Assembly (NCBI GenBank): GCA_018898235.1
Contig: JAHIJU010000406.1
Location: 1 to 6,799 of the forward strand
Length of the DNA: 6,799 bases
From: Actinomycetota bacterium
GTDB lineage: Bacteria > Actinomycetota > Actinomycetes > Actinomycetales > Cellulomonadaceae
Direction of reading: 5' to 3'
The notes below the pieces were generated by a model. That model saw only the letters and a list, made by a program, of their open reading frames with translations. It was not told the DNA's origin and made no database searches. The position numbers were made by a program, and so were the translations under genes. This document shows positions 1 through 6,743 of this stretch, one piece after another. Numbering within the stretch: the stretch's first letter is position 1; each line of letters begins with the position of its first letter.

Positions 1-15
1 CACGATGCCGCGTGG

Positions 16-564
16 TCAGGCGCGCTGCGCGAACCAGACGCGGGTCTCCCCGTAGCGCCGGTCGTCCTCACCATGCAGACCATCGGGCCAGGTGGGGCCG
101 GGCGAACGCGTCGAGCGCTCGACCACCACCCAACCGTCGGGCGCCACGACGGCGGACGCACCGGCGATCACTGCGTCGAGCGCCCCCGCCTCCACGGCGT
201 ACGGCGGGTCGAGCAGGATGAGGTCGAACTGGTCGTGGGCCGCGGCCAGGTAGCGCTCGACCCGGTCGGCCACCACCGTCACCGCCGCCGCCAGCCCGGT
301 GCCGACGGCGTTGGCCCGGCACACCTGCACCGCCGTGCGATCCTGCTCGACCAGCACGACGTGCGCGGCACCGCGACTGGCCGCCTCCAGGCCGAGGGCG
401 CCCGAGCCCGCGTACAGGTCCAGCACCCGCGCACCGCGCAGCCCTGCGACGTGGTCGAGCCGGGAGAACAACGCCTCGCGCACCCGGTCACTCGTCGGCC
501 GGGTACCCCGCGGCGGCACCGCCAGCGTGCGACCGCCGGCCGTCCCCGCCACGATGCGCGTCAC
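16..564 (-). CDS. rsmD: 16S rRNA (guanine(966)-N2)-methyltransferase RsmD
   Basis: RsmD transfers a methyl group from S-adenosylmethionine to N2 of G966 of 16S rRNA in the small ribosomal subunit. The 182-residue product matches the family's usual size (about 180-200). Visible features: an N-terminal RIVAGTAGGR segment (residues 3-12), the family hallmark RPTSDRVREALFSRL (about 22-36), the SAM-binding loop VLDLYAGSGALGLEA (47-61), an acidic strand-end LVEQD (71-75) and the catalytic DPPY (119-122). The frame stays open far upstream, but the GTG at 562-564 is chosen because homology begins there. It also overlaps the preceding gene's TGA as GTGA and has a GAGGG ribosome-binding site (574-578 on the minus strand) 9 nt upstream. 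It is the last complete gene of the leftward operon. The identification is secure; exact base specificity is inferred from the family. Confidence 0.95.
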   Translation of the reverse strand: MTRIVAGTAGGRTLAVPPRGTRPTSDRVREALFSRLDHVAGLRGARVLDLYAGSGALGLEAASRGAAHVVLVEQDRTAVQVCRANAVGTGLAAAVTVVADRVERYLAAAHDQFDLILLDPPYAVEAGALDAVIAGASAVVAPDGWVVVERSTRSPGPTWPDGLHGEDDRRYGETRVWFAQRA

Positions 565-2216
565 CGACCGGCACCCTCGCGGCTCGCCCGGTCGGCCTCC
601 TGGGCGTCCATCGCCCGTTCCATGAACGACTTCGTGCTGGTCGAGGAGGCCACCAGCACCGCCACCACCGAGGTGACGACCTGGGCGAGGATCAGCGTCG
701 GGCTCACCGAGCGCAGCACCAGCGCGATCCACAGCGGCAGCATCCCGAGCACCACCACGTCCGGCCCACGCGCCAGCACCGAGGCGACCCCGGTCGGCAG
801 GGCGCCCATCGGGGTGGCAACCAGCGGCTTCTGCCAGTCCGGGGCCGGACGGTAGGCGGCCCGCACCGTGGCCGCTGCCCACGCGGGGGTCGAGGCCACA
901 CCCATCGCGAGCCATCCGGGCAGGTCCCCGGCCCACCGGCCGAGCGCCACGAACACGACGAACGACCACATGAGCATGACGACGGCCGGGACCGCCATCC
1001 GCAGCCGGCGGACCGTGGTCGGCGCAAGCGGCAGCAGGCAGTCGAGGATCGGGGCCATCTCGGCCCGCCGAGCACCCTCCGCCGTCGCCGAGGCCGCCAG
1101 GTACCCCGCGATCATCACCGCGGCCAGCACTCCCGCCTCGGTCGCCAGCTGCGGCAGCAGCGTGACCAGCACGACCACCGACGCCGTCACCGCGAGCTGG
1201 ACGAGGTGACGCACGGAGCGGCGCAGGACGACCAGATCGGCCGTCACCAGCGCGCTGGCGGCCCCACGTGCCGTGCGCAGCCGGGAGACCCAGCGGCGCG
1301 TGGGCCGCACGGCGCCGTCCGCCAGGGCGCGACCGAGCTCGCGGGAGTCCATCGACACCACAGCGCCGGCCGCCTGGGAAGCGACCGACCCGCTCTCGCG
1401 CAGGCCACGCTCGCGGATCCGACCGAGGCGACGGTCCATCAGGACCGCCAGGCCCACCAGCACGAGCGCCAGCACGCCCACAGCCACCCAGCCCGGCGCC
1501 GGGAGCCGGTCGATCGAACGACCCGTCGCCGCGAGAACCACGGCACCGACCAGCGCCGCCAGCATGAGCAGGTCACCGGCCACCGCGGTCGCCCGACGGC
1601 TCGCACCGGCGGTCTGGGCGAGGCCCGCGCCCACGACGATCAGCACACCAGCGAGAGCGCCGCTGATCGCGCCGCGCAGCAGGTGGCCCTGGTTGTCCGC
1701 GAGCAGGCCCCCGTCCAGCAGCCCGACGAGCACGGCGAACACCGCACCGGCGGTCATCGGCAGACGCAGCGCCGCCGGCCGCAGCAGCGCACGGCGGTCC
1801 ACCGGGAGCGAGAGCCACCACGCGGCCTCGGCGCCGCCGGCCCCGACCGGCCCCAGCCGACCGGCCAGCGACAGCAACCCTCCGGCCAGCGCGAGCAGGA
1901 TCACCGCGACCAACGTCGGGATGCTGAGACTGAAGTCGGCGGTCGCCGGCGGCGGCGGCAACGAGACGCGCAGCTGCTGGGCGATCCCCAGCCCCAGCAG
2001 GACGCCGGTCCCCGCGACGATCACCGCGTAGTAGACGCCGCCCAGCAGCGAGCCCAGGCTGGCACCGGCGCGGGTGCGTGCCGCCTTGCGGGTGAAGCGG
2101 CGCAGCTCGATCGCGAGCGGCACCTCCCCCAGATCCGCCTCCGCGACGGCCGGCCAGCCGTCCAGCCCGACGTGCTCCTCGCCCTCGACGGGGTCGGCGA
2201 GCCACTCGTCGTTCAC
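561..2216 (-). CDS. DUF6297-like polytopic membrane protein, probable ABC exporter permease
   Basis: This 551-residue integral membrane protein is very probably the membrane partner of the ATPase encoded immediately upstream. I see about 11-12 hydrophobic segments, roughly at residues 57-80, 98-120, 152-168, 182-205, 212-231, 241-260, 338-356, 361-376, 408-428, 432-450, 484-501 and 505-524. The first 50 or so residues and a stretch at about 261-335 are polar, the latter Arg-rich and likely cytoplasmic. WWLSLPVDRRALLRP (133-147) resembles the LPVSRR-type cytoplasmic motif of ABC-2 permeases, and a related LPLAPTTVRRLR occurs at 395-406, suggesting two fused halves. The GTG at 2214-2216 is the start: it overlaps the ATPase TGA (GTGA) and has GGAG 5 nt upstream (2222-2225, minus strand). 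The open frame continuing upstream to 2930 is only a shadow of the ATPase gene. The DUF6297 name is from memory; substrate and transport direction are unknown. Confidence 0.8.
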   Translation of the reverse strand: MNDEWLADPVEGEEHVGLDGWPAVAEADLGEVPLAIELRRFTRKAARTRAGASLGSLLGGVYYAVIVAGTGVLLGLGIAQQLRVSLPPPPATADFSLSIPTLVAVILLALAGGLLSLAGRLGPVGAGGAEAAWWLSLPVDRRALLRPAALRLPMTAGAVFAVLVGLLDGGLLADNQGHLLRGAISGALAGVLIVVGAGLAQTAGASRRATAVAGDLLMLAALVGAVVLAATGRSIDRLPAPGWVAVGVLALVLVGLAVLMDRRLGRIRERGLRESGSVASQAAGAVVSMDSRELGRALADGAVRPTRRWVSRLRTARGAASALVTADLVVLRRSVRHLVQLAVTASVVVLVTLLPQLATEAGVLAAVMIAGYLAASATAEGARRAEMAPILDCLLPLAPTTVRRLRMAVPAVVMLMWSFVVFVALGRWAGDLPGWLAMGVASTPAWAAATVRAAYRPAPDWQKPLVATPMGALPTGVASVLARGPDVVVLGMLPLWIALVLRSVSPTLILAQVVTSVVAVLVASSTSTKSFMERAMDAQEADRASREGAGR

Positions 2217-2902
2217 GCCGGCTCCGCGGCGATCCGCGTCGCGGCCTCGGCGGCGCCCAGCAGCGGCGACGAGCTGTCGTCGACGTAGACGGCCCGGTCG
2301 GCGACCGTCCGGACCAGCTCGGCATCGTGGGTCGCGAACAGGACCGCGCCACCGGCCTCCTTCTCGGCGATCAGCCGCTCGGCCAGCGCGCTGCGCATCC
2401 GCAGGTCGAGCCGCTGCTCCGGCTCGTCCAGGACGAGCAGCGTGCGCGGGCGCACGAAGCCGGCCGCCAGCAGGAGCCGACGGCGTTGACCGGAGCTCAG
2501 CGCAGTCGGCAGCGAGCGCGCGTGCTCGGTGAGCCCGAACTCCTCGAGCAGCTCCTCGACCAGCGCATGGGCCCCGAGCATGCCGTGGCCGCGGGCCGTC
2601 AGGTAGAGGTGCTCGGCCACCGTCAGCGCCGGGAAGTAGGCGTCGTCGTCCAGCACGCTGGAGACCTTCGCGCGGAACTGGACCGAGCGTTCGTCGACCG
2701 GCGCACCCAGCACGGTGAGCGATCCCCCGGACGGCTCGAGCAGCCCGATGACGGCGCGCAGCACCGTCGACTTGCCCGCGCCGTTGGCGCCGACCAGGGC
2801 CAGCGCGCGCCCCTCGGGCAGGGTGAAGGACACCGGCGCGCACACCGGCGCACCTCCGTACCCGACCAACAGCTTGTTCGCACGCACCACCGGCTTCGCC
2901 AC
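2213..2902 (-). CDS. ABC transporter ATP-binding protein
   Basis: This 229-residue nucleotide-binding subunit hydrolyses ATP on the cytoplasmic face to power the membrane protein encoded by the overlapping downstream gene. Motifs in order: Walker A GANGAGKST (38-46), signature LSSGQ (135-139) followed by an Arg run, Walker B TLLVLDEP (154-161) with catalytic Glu160, a short D-loop containing LD (165-166), and switch His192 in THD. The Q-loop position is odd: where VPQ-type sequences are usual, this protein reads VLDDDAYFP (83-91), so an Asp replaces the Gln. The length and a single nucleotide-binding domain fit half-transporter ATPases of the ABC-2 or exporter type. The start is the GTG at 2900-2902; no strong Shine-Dalgarno is visible. 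The gene follows recG after 42 bases and ends in a GTGA overlap with the membrane gene. The ATPase assignment is certain; the cargo cannot be read from the sequence. Confidence 0.93.
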   Translation of the reverse strand: MAKPVVRANKLLVGYGGAPVCAPVSFTLPEGRALALVGANGAGKSTVLRAVIGLLEPSGGSLTVLGAPVDERSVQFRAKVSSVLDDDAYFPALTVAEHLYLTARGHGMLGAHALVEELLEEFGLTEHARSLPTALSSGQRRRLLLAAGFVRPRTLLVLDEPEQRLDLRMRSALAERLIAEKEAGGAVLFATHDAELVRTVADRAVYVDDSSSPLLGAAEAATRIAAEPA

Positions 2903-2944
2903 GCCCGCCAGGGTAGTCGGGCCGTGGCACCCTTCCGGCCGCCC

Positions 2945-5146
2945 TCAGGCCCGGTCCAGGTACTCCTCGCGATCCCCCGTGAGCAGCGAACCGATCGCCG
3001 CCCGCAGCGCCGGGTGCCCGGCCAGCTCCGGGTCCTGCGCGACCAGCCCCTGGGCTGCGGTGCGCGCACGCTCGATGACCGCGCCGTCGCGGGTGACCCG
3101 CAGCAGTCGCAGGGAGCTCGCGACCCCGGACTGCGCGGCACCCAGCACATCCCCCTCCCGTCGCAGCTCCAGGTCCCGTCGTGCGAGCTCGAACCCGTCA
3201 CGCGTGGCCGCCAGCGCCGCCAGCCGCTCCGCGGCGTCCGAGCCCTCGGGGGCCGCCGAGACGAGCAGGCACAGACCGGGCCGGTCCCCACGCCCGATGC
3301 GTCCGCGCAGCTGGTGCAGCTGGGACAGCCCGAACCGGTCCGCATCGAGCACCACCATGACCGTGGCGGCCGGCACGTCGACACCGACCTCGATGACCGT
3401 CGTCGAGACCAGCACCGGTGAGCGCCCCGAGGCGAAGTCGGCGAACGCCCGCTCCTTGTCCTCCGGCGTCATGCGCCCGTGCAGCATCGCGACGCTGGCC
3501 GGTCCGAGCCGGGCGCGCAGCTGATCGGCCACCTCGACGACGCTGGACAACGGCCGTCGGCCGGTATCGGCCAGCAGGTCGACGCCGTCGTCGCCGGGTT
3601 CCTTCTCGTCCGGGTCGATCCGGGGCGCGACGACGAAGGCCCGTGCCCCGTTCGCGGCCGCATCCTGCACACGCTGCCAGGTGCGCTCCATCCAGGCCGG
3701 ACGGTCGGCCGGCACGATGTGGGTCTCGACCTCCGCCCGGCCCGCGGGCACCTGCGTGAGCGTCGAGGTCTCCAGGTCACCGAAGACGGTCATGGCCACG
3801 GTGCGCGGGATCGGCGTCGCCGTCATGACGAGGGTGTGCGGGACCGCGCGGGCCTTGTCGCGCAGCGCGTTGCGCTGGTCGACGCCGAAGCGGTGCTGCT
3901 CGTCCACGACGACCAGACCCAGGTCGGCCAGCTGCACGCGGTCGGACAGCAACGCATGGGTGCCCACGACGATCCCGGCCGCACCGCTCGCCGCATCGGC
4001 CAGGGCGCGGCGCCGGGCCGCCATCGGCTGCGAGCCCGTGAGCAGCGCCAGCCGCGTGGCCCCCTCGGCACCACCGAGCTCACCCCCCGCGGCCAGGTCG
4101 CCGAGCAGCGCGCGCAACGTCCCCAGGTGCTGGGTCGCGAGCACCTCGGTGGGGGCCAGCAGGGCCGCCTGCCCGCCCGCGTCGACCACCTGGAGCATCG
4201 CCCGCAGCGCCACGACGGTCTTGCCGGAGCCGACCTCGCCCTGGAGCAGCCGCTGCATCGGCGAGGTGCGGGCGAGCTCGGCGGCGAGCTGGTCGCCGAC
4301 GGCCCGCTGCCCCTCGGTGAGCTCGAACGGGAGCCGCGCGTCGAACGCGTCGAGCAGTCCTCCGGAACGGGCGGGGCGCGCCACCGCCGGTTCGGCGGCC
4401 GTGCGGGCCCGGCGGCGCGCCAGCTCGGCCTGCAGCACGAACGCCTCCTCGAACCGCAGCCGCGCCGCGGCCGCGCGCCACTCGTCGGACGTGTGCGGCT
4501 GGTGGATCTGGCGCAGCGCGGTGACGAGCGGGAGGTAGCCCCGCTCGGCCCGCACCTCGCCCGGCAACGGATCCTGCACCTCGTCCGCGCTGAGCGGGTC
4601 GAGCACCAGGTGGACGGCCTTCTCGATCTGCCAGGACGAGATCGCGGCACTCGCGCCGTAGACGGGCGCGGGCCAGGTCGCCCGCTCGTCGTCGTCGGCC
4701 TCCAGCGGTGCGAACTGCGGGTGGGTGAGCTGCAGCTGACCGTTGTACCGACTCACCACACCGGTGAAGTACGCCCGCTGACCGCGCTGCAGGGCGCTCT
4801 GATGATGCCGCAGCTTGGCCGGGTGACCGGCGAAGAAGGTGATCCTCAGCTCGTGGACCCCGTCACCGACCACCGCCTCGAGCAACGCCTTGCCCGTGCG
4901 GGTCGAGCGCAGGTTCGCCCGCTCGACCTGGGCGATGACGGTGACGTGCTCCCCCTCGACGAGCCCGGCCAGGTCGGTGACCGTCCCCTTGTCGTCATAG
5001 CGACGGGGGTAGTAGCGCAGCAGGTCACCGAAGGTGCGAACCCCCAGCGCCGCCATCGCCCGGGCCGTCCCCGGCGCCAGGGTGGTGGTCAGTGGTCGGC
5101 TCAGCAGGTCCGCTCCGCCGACCTGCCCCTCCAGGCGCACCATCAC
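2945..5146 (-). CDS. recG: ATP-dependent DNA helicase RecG
   Basis: RecG is a superfamily 2 double-stranded DNA translocase that remodels stalled replication forks and Holliday junctions. The 733-residue product is slightly longer than the roughly 690 of the E. coli protein. An N-terminal OB-fold wedge domain covers about residues 60-150. Helicase motifs are intact: Walker A GEVGSGKT (303-310), APTEVLATQH (331-340), DEQHRFG (415-421, the RecG form of the DEAD box), TATPIPRT (442-449), LHGRM (555-559), STTVIEVGVDVP (581-592) and QLRGRIGRG (612-620). The C-terminal translocation region appears as DLELRREGDVLGAAQSG (658-674). A polar stretch at about 510-535 between motifs probably accounts for part of the extra length. 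Possible starts are the GTG at 5144-5146, overlapping the DAK2 gene's TGA as GTGA, or the ATG one codon later (TGATG). Neither has a strong Shine-Dalgarno, so coupled translation is likely. Identification is secure. Confidence 0.97.
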   Translation of the reverse strand: MMVRLEGQVGGADLLSRPLTTTLAPGTARAMAALGVRTFGDLLRYYPRRYDDKGTVTDLAGLVEGEHVTVIAQVERANLRSTRTGKALLEAVVGDGVHELRITFFAGHPAKLRHHQSALQRGQRAYFTGVVSRYNGQLQLTHPQFAPLEADDDERATWPAPVYGASAAISSWQIEKAVHLVLDPLSADEVQDPLPGEVRAERGYLPLVTALRQIHQPHTSDEWRAAAARLRFEEAFVLQAELARRRARTAAEPAVARPARSGGLLDAFDARLPFELTEGQRAVGDQLAAELARTSPMQRLLQGEVGSGKTVVALRAMLQVVDAGGQAALLAPTEVLATQHLGTLRALLGDLAAGGELGGAEGATRLALLTGSQPMAARRRALADAASGAAGIVVGTHALLSDRVQLADLGLVVVDEQHRFGVDQRNALRDKARAVPHTLVMTATPIPRTVAMTVFGDLETSTLTQVPAGRAEVETHIVPADRPAWMERTWQRVQDAAANGARAFVVAPRIDPDEKEPGDDGVDLLADTGRRPLSSVVEVADQLRARLGPASVAMLHGRMTPEDKERAFADFASGRSPVLVSTTVIEVGVDVPAATVMVVLDADRFGLSQLHQLRGRIGRGDRPGLCLLVSAAPEGSDAAERLAALAATRDGFELARRDLELRREGDVLGAAQSGVASSLRLLRVTRDGAVIERARTAAQGLVAQDPELAGHPALRAAIGSLLTGDREEYLDRA

Positions 5147-6549
5147 TCGGCGCCCAGCACCCAGCCGGCGCCTGACCCGGTAGGCGGCAGCACCACCACG
5201 TCGATGTCGTGGCCGACCACGAGCCGGCGCAGGGCGCCTGGATCCGCACCCGCCGCGGGGACGGCCGTGAGCACCTCGACCCCACCGTCGAGCAGGTCCG
5301 CGAGCGCCGCGGGCAGCCCGGCGTCATCGGCGACGGCAACACGTCGAACCCGGGCGAGCGCCGCCGGCACACCGGCTCCCGACAGCAGTGCACCGCCGCT
5401 GGCGGCCGCCGCGGCCACCGCCGCCGCCAGCGGGTCGCCGGTGAGCGCCCGGACCGTGAGCTGCAGCCCGGGGTCGGTCGCCAGCACCGCCGCATCCGGA
5501 CCCGCGACCTCATGCACCACGTCGGCGAACCCGTCGCCGACGGTGGGGCCCGGCACCACGGCAGCGGTGCCCGCGGCGGCGAACCACACCGCCTGCTGCA
5601 CGTCCTGGGTCACGACGACCGCCGCCGGGTGGTGCGGACCGTGCACCGCCCGCACGACCGCGTGGGCGAGCCGATGCCCACCAAGAAGGTCGAGCACGGT
5701 GCCGGGGCCGTCGGTGTGCACATGGGTGCGCCAGCCGTCCCGGTCCCCGACCACGGCCACGGCATCGCCCAGGCTCGCGAGCTGGGATCGCACCGCCGCG
5801 GCATCGGCGGCGACGCCGAGCTGCGCCATCACCTCGAAGGCGCCACCGACCGGCTCCTCGTGCGCACGGGGCGGACCACCCGGCACCCAGTCGCCCACCG
5901 CCTGCACCGGGCCGCCGGCCAGGACGGCCGCCAAGGCCTCCAGCACGACGAGCAGCGCACAGGCACCGGCGTCGACCACCCCGGCGGCCCGCAGCACGGG
6001 GTGGCGTTCGCTCGTGGCACGAAGTCCCCGCCGCGCCGCGGCCACCGCCGCCGGCAGCACGTGGTCGAGCCCCGTTCCGCAGGCCTCGTCGGCCACCTGG
6101 GCGGCGACGTCGAGCACGGTGCCACCGGACGGCCGTTCGACGGCGGTGCGCGCCGCGAGGGCCGCCGTCCGCAGCGCGCCGACCAGCTCATGCGCACCCG
6201 GCTGCGTCGCCGCACCCGCCTGCCCCGCAGCAGGCGCCAGCCCGGCGGCGAGCCCGGTCAACCAGGCGCCCAGGATCACACCCGAGCTCCCGCGCGCGGC
6301 CGCCAGCGCACCGCGGGCCAGCACGTCCGCGGCCTCGGCACCCGAGACGGGCCGGGACGTCTCGAGCGCTGCGAGCCCGGCGGCGAAGGTGAGCGACGTG
6401 TTCGTCCCCGTGTCGCCGTCGGCCACCGGGAACACGTTGAGGGAGTCGATACGGGGTGCGACGCGAGCCAGCGCCTGCGTCGCGGCGACGGCCCAGGCGT
6501 GCAGGATCGTGCCGTCGAGCACCTGCGGCCCGGTTCCCACCACCTGCAT
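5143..6549 (-). CDS. DAK2 domain-containing FakA/YloV-like protein
   Basis: This 468-residue protein carries an N-terminal DAK2 (DhaL-like) nucleotide-binding domain. The metal-binding motif NVFPVADGDTGTN lies at 38-50, and Asp44 and Asp46 are the expected Mg-ATP ligands. It is followed by ARGSSGVILGAW (85-96), GGTVLDV (142-148) and HPVLRAAGVVDAG (183-195), all typical of the family. A middle domain ends in THVHTDGPG (275-283). The C-terminal third is Ala-rich and weakly conserved. Firmicute FakA proteins (about 550 residues) phosphorylate fatty acids bound to FakB; no FakB/DegV gene is in this window, so the substrate here is inferred at best. The ATG at 6547-6549 is chosen because GGAGGTG (6559-6565, minus strand) lies 9 nt upstream and homology begins just after it. 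An in-frame ATG at 6583-6585 lacks a ribosome-binding site. It is the first gene of the leftward operon, and recG overlaps its stop. Confidence 0.88.
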   Translation of the reverse strand: MQVVGTGPQVLDGTILHAWAVAATQALARVAPRIDSLNVFPVADGDTGTNTSLTFAAGLAALETSRPVSGAEAADVLARGALAAARGSSGVILGAWLTGLAAGLAPAAGQAGAATQPGAHELVGALRTAALAARTAVERPSGGTVLDVAAQVADEACGTGLDHVLPAAVAAARRGLRATSERHPVLRAAGVVDAGACALLVVLEALAAVLAGGPVQAVGDWVPGGPPRAHEEPVGGAFEVMAQLGVAADAAAVRSQLASLGDAVAVVGDRDGWRTHVHTDGPGTVLDLLGGHRLAHAVVRAVHGPHHPAAVVVTQDVQQAVWFAAAGTAAVVPGPTVGDGFADVVHEVAGPDAAVLATDPGLQLTVRALTGDPLAAAVAAAAASGGALLSGAGVPAALARVRRVAVADDAGLPAALADLLDGGVEVLTAVPAAGADPGALRRLVVGHDIDVVVLPPTGSGAGWVLGAE

Positions 6550-6558
6550 CTGCCGACC

Positions 6559-6565
6559 CACCTCC
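6559..6565 (-). promoter_or_regulatory. Ribosome-binding site of the DAK2 gene
   Basis: The minus strand reads GGAGGTG, 9 nt before the ATG at 6547-6549. It is the strongest Shine-Dalgarno match in the window and decides that start against the in-frame upstream ATG at 6583-6585 and the GTG embedded in the site itself. Confidence 0.65.
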
Positions 6566-6596
6566 GGCGACCCACTGTGCCCCATCGGACCGACAT

Positions 6597-6626
6597 TTGG
6601 GCGCCCGGCGACACGTGGGCTAAACT
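6597..6626 (+). promoter_or_regulatory. Putative sigma-A-type promoter for rpmB
   Basis: A TTGGGC hexamer (6597-6602; TTG of the -35 consensus retained) is separated by 18 bp from TAAACT (6621-6626), which fits the actinobacterial -10 pattern TANNNT. It is one of the few AT-containing stretches in the region and points toward rpmB. Transcription would begin near 6633, giving a leader of about 110 nt. No equally good promoter is visible on the minus strand for the DAK2 gene. This is inferred from pattern only. Confidence 0.55.
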
Positions 6627-6636
6627 CATCAGGTTG

Positions 6637-6648
6637 TCCGGATCCGGA
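6637..6648. repeat. Perfect 12-bp palindrome at expected rpmB transcript start
   Basis: TCCGGATCCGGA is a perfect inverted repeat. Flanking GGT (6632-6634) and ACC (6650-6652) extend the dyad with an asymmetric interior of two bases versus one. It begins 10 bp after the putative -10 hexamer, so it could act as an operator on DNA or as a hairpin at the 5' end of the transcript. A chance palindrome in GC-rich DNA remains possible. Confidence 0.5.
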
Positions 6649-6706
6649 GACCTCGTCGTGAGCACAGCGCTTCGTGGCGGTCGCCCGCAACGGCACCCCC
6701 CTTCTT

Positions 6707-6721
6707 CGCCGCACCGCGGCG
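6707..6721 (+). other. Small hairpin in rpmB leader
   Basis: CGCCGC (6707-6712) and GCGGCG (6716-6721) are complementary around an ACC loop, giving a 6-bp all-GC stem. It follows a pyrimidine-rich stretch (6695-6706) and ends 12 nt before the rpmB ribosome-binding site. It has no U-tract, so it is not a typical terminator. It may tune translation or RNA stability, or be incidental. Confidence 0.35.
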
Positions 6722-6743
6722 TGCACACAGACTGGAGAGAACC

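Noticed and set aside
1..15. Start of a following gene such as coaD, with a possible GTG at 1-3 on the minus strand
   Set aside because: coaD often follows rsmD, but only a start codon's worth of sequence is present and there is no convincing ribosome-binding site, so nothing can be supported.
565..969. Upstream extension of the rsmD frame
   Set aside because: It overlaps the coding sequence of the membrane protein C-terminus and has no RsmD homology before the GTG at 564.
1206..2288. Plus-strand open frame of 360 codons antisense to the membrane protein gene
   Set aside because: The translation is a His/Gln/Arg/Gly-rich mirror of hydrophobic codons and shows no domain; it is a GC-driven shadow of the real minus-strand gene.
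2217..2930. Upstream extension of the membrane protein frame (239 further codons)
   Set aside because: This part is out of frame over the ATPase gene and gives an Arg/Ala/Gly-rich translation. The GTG at 2216 with its GGAG site and GTGA overlap is the natural start.
2903..2944. Terminator or promoter between recG and the ATPase gene
   Set aside because: Only a 5-bp GGCCG/CGGCC stem with an 11-nt loop is visible, with no T-tract and no -10-like hexamer; read-through is more likely.
5395..5435. GC-rich GCC repeat-like tract
   Set aside because: It encodes an alanine-rich stretch of the DAK2 protein (about residues 376-383) and is explained by codon use, not by a tandem repeat element.
6550..6660. 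Minus-strand promoter for the DAK2/recG operon
   Set aside because: A promoter must exist, but no TANNNT hexamer with a reasonable -35 is visible on this strand; AAATGT near 6593-6598 is too weak to call.
3479..6661. Plus-strand open frame of 1060 codons antisense to recG and the DAK2 gene
   Set aside because: It lies opposite two genes with clear family motifs, its translation is low-complexity Arg/Ala/Pro/Ser/Thr-rich with no recognisable domain, and long antisense frames are expected at this GC content.
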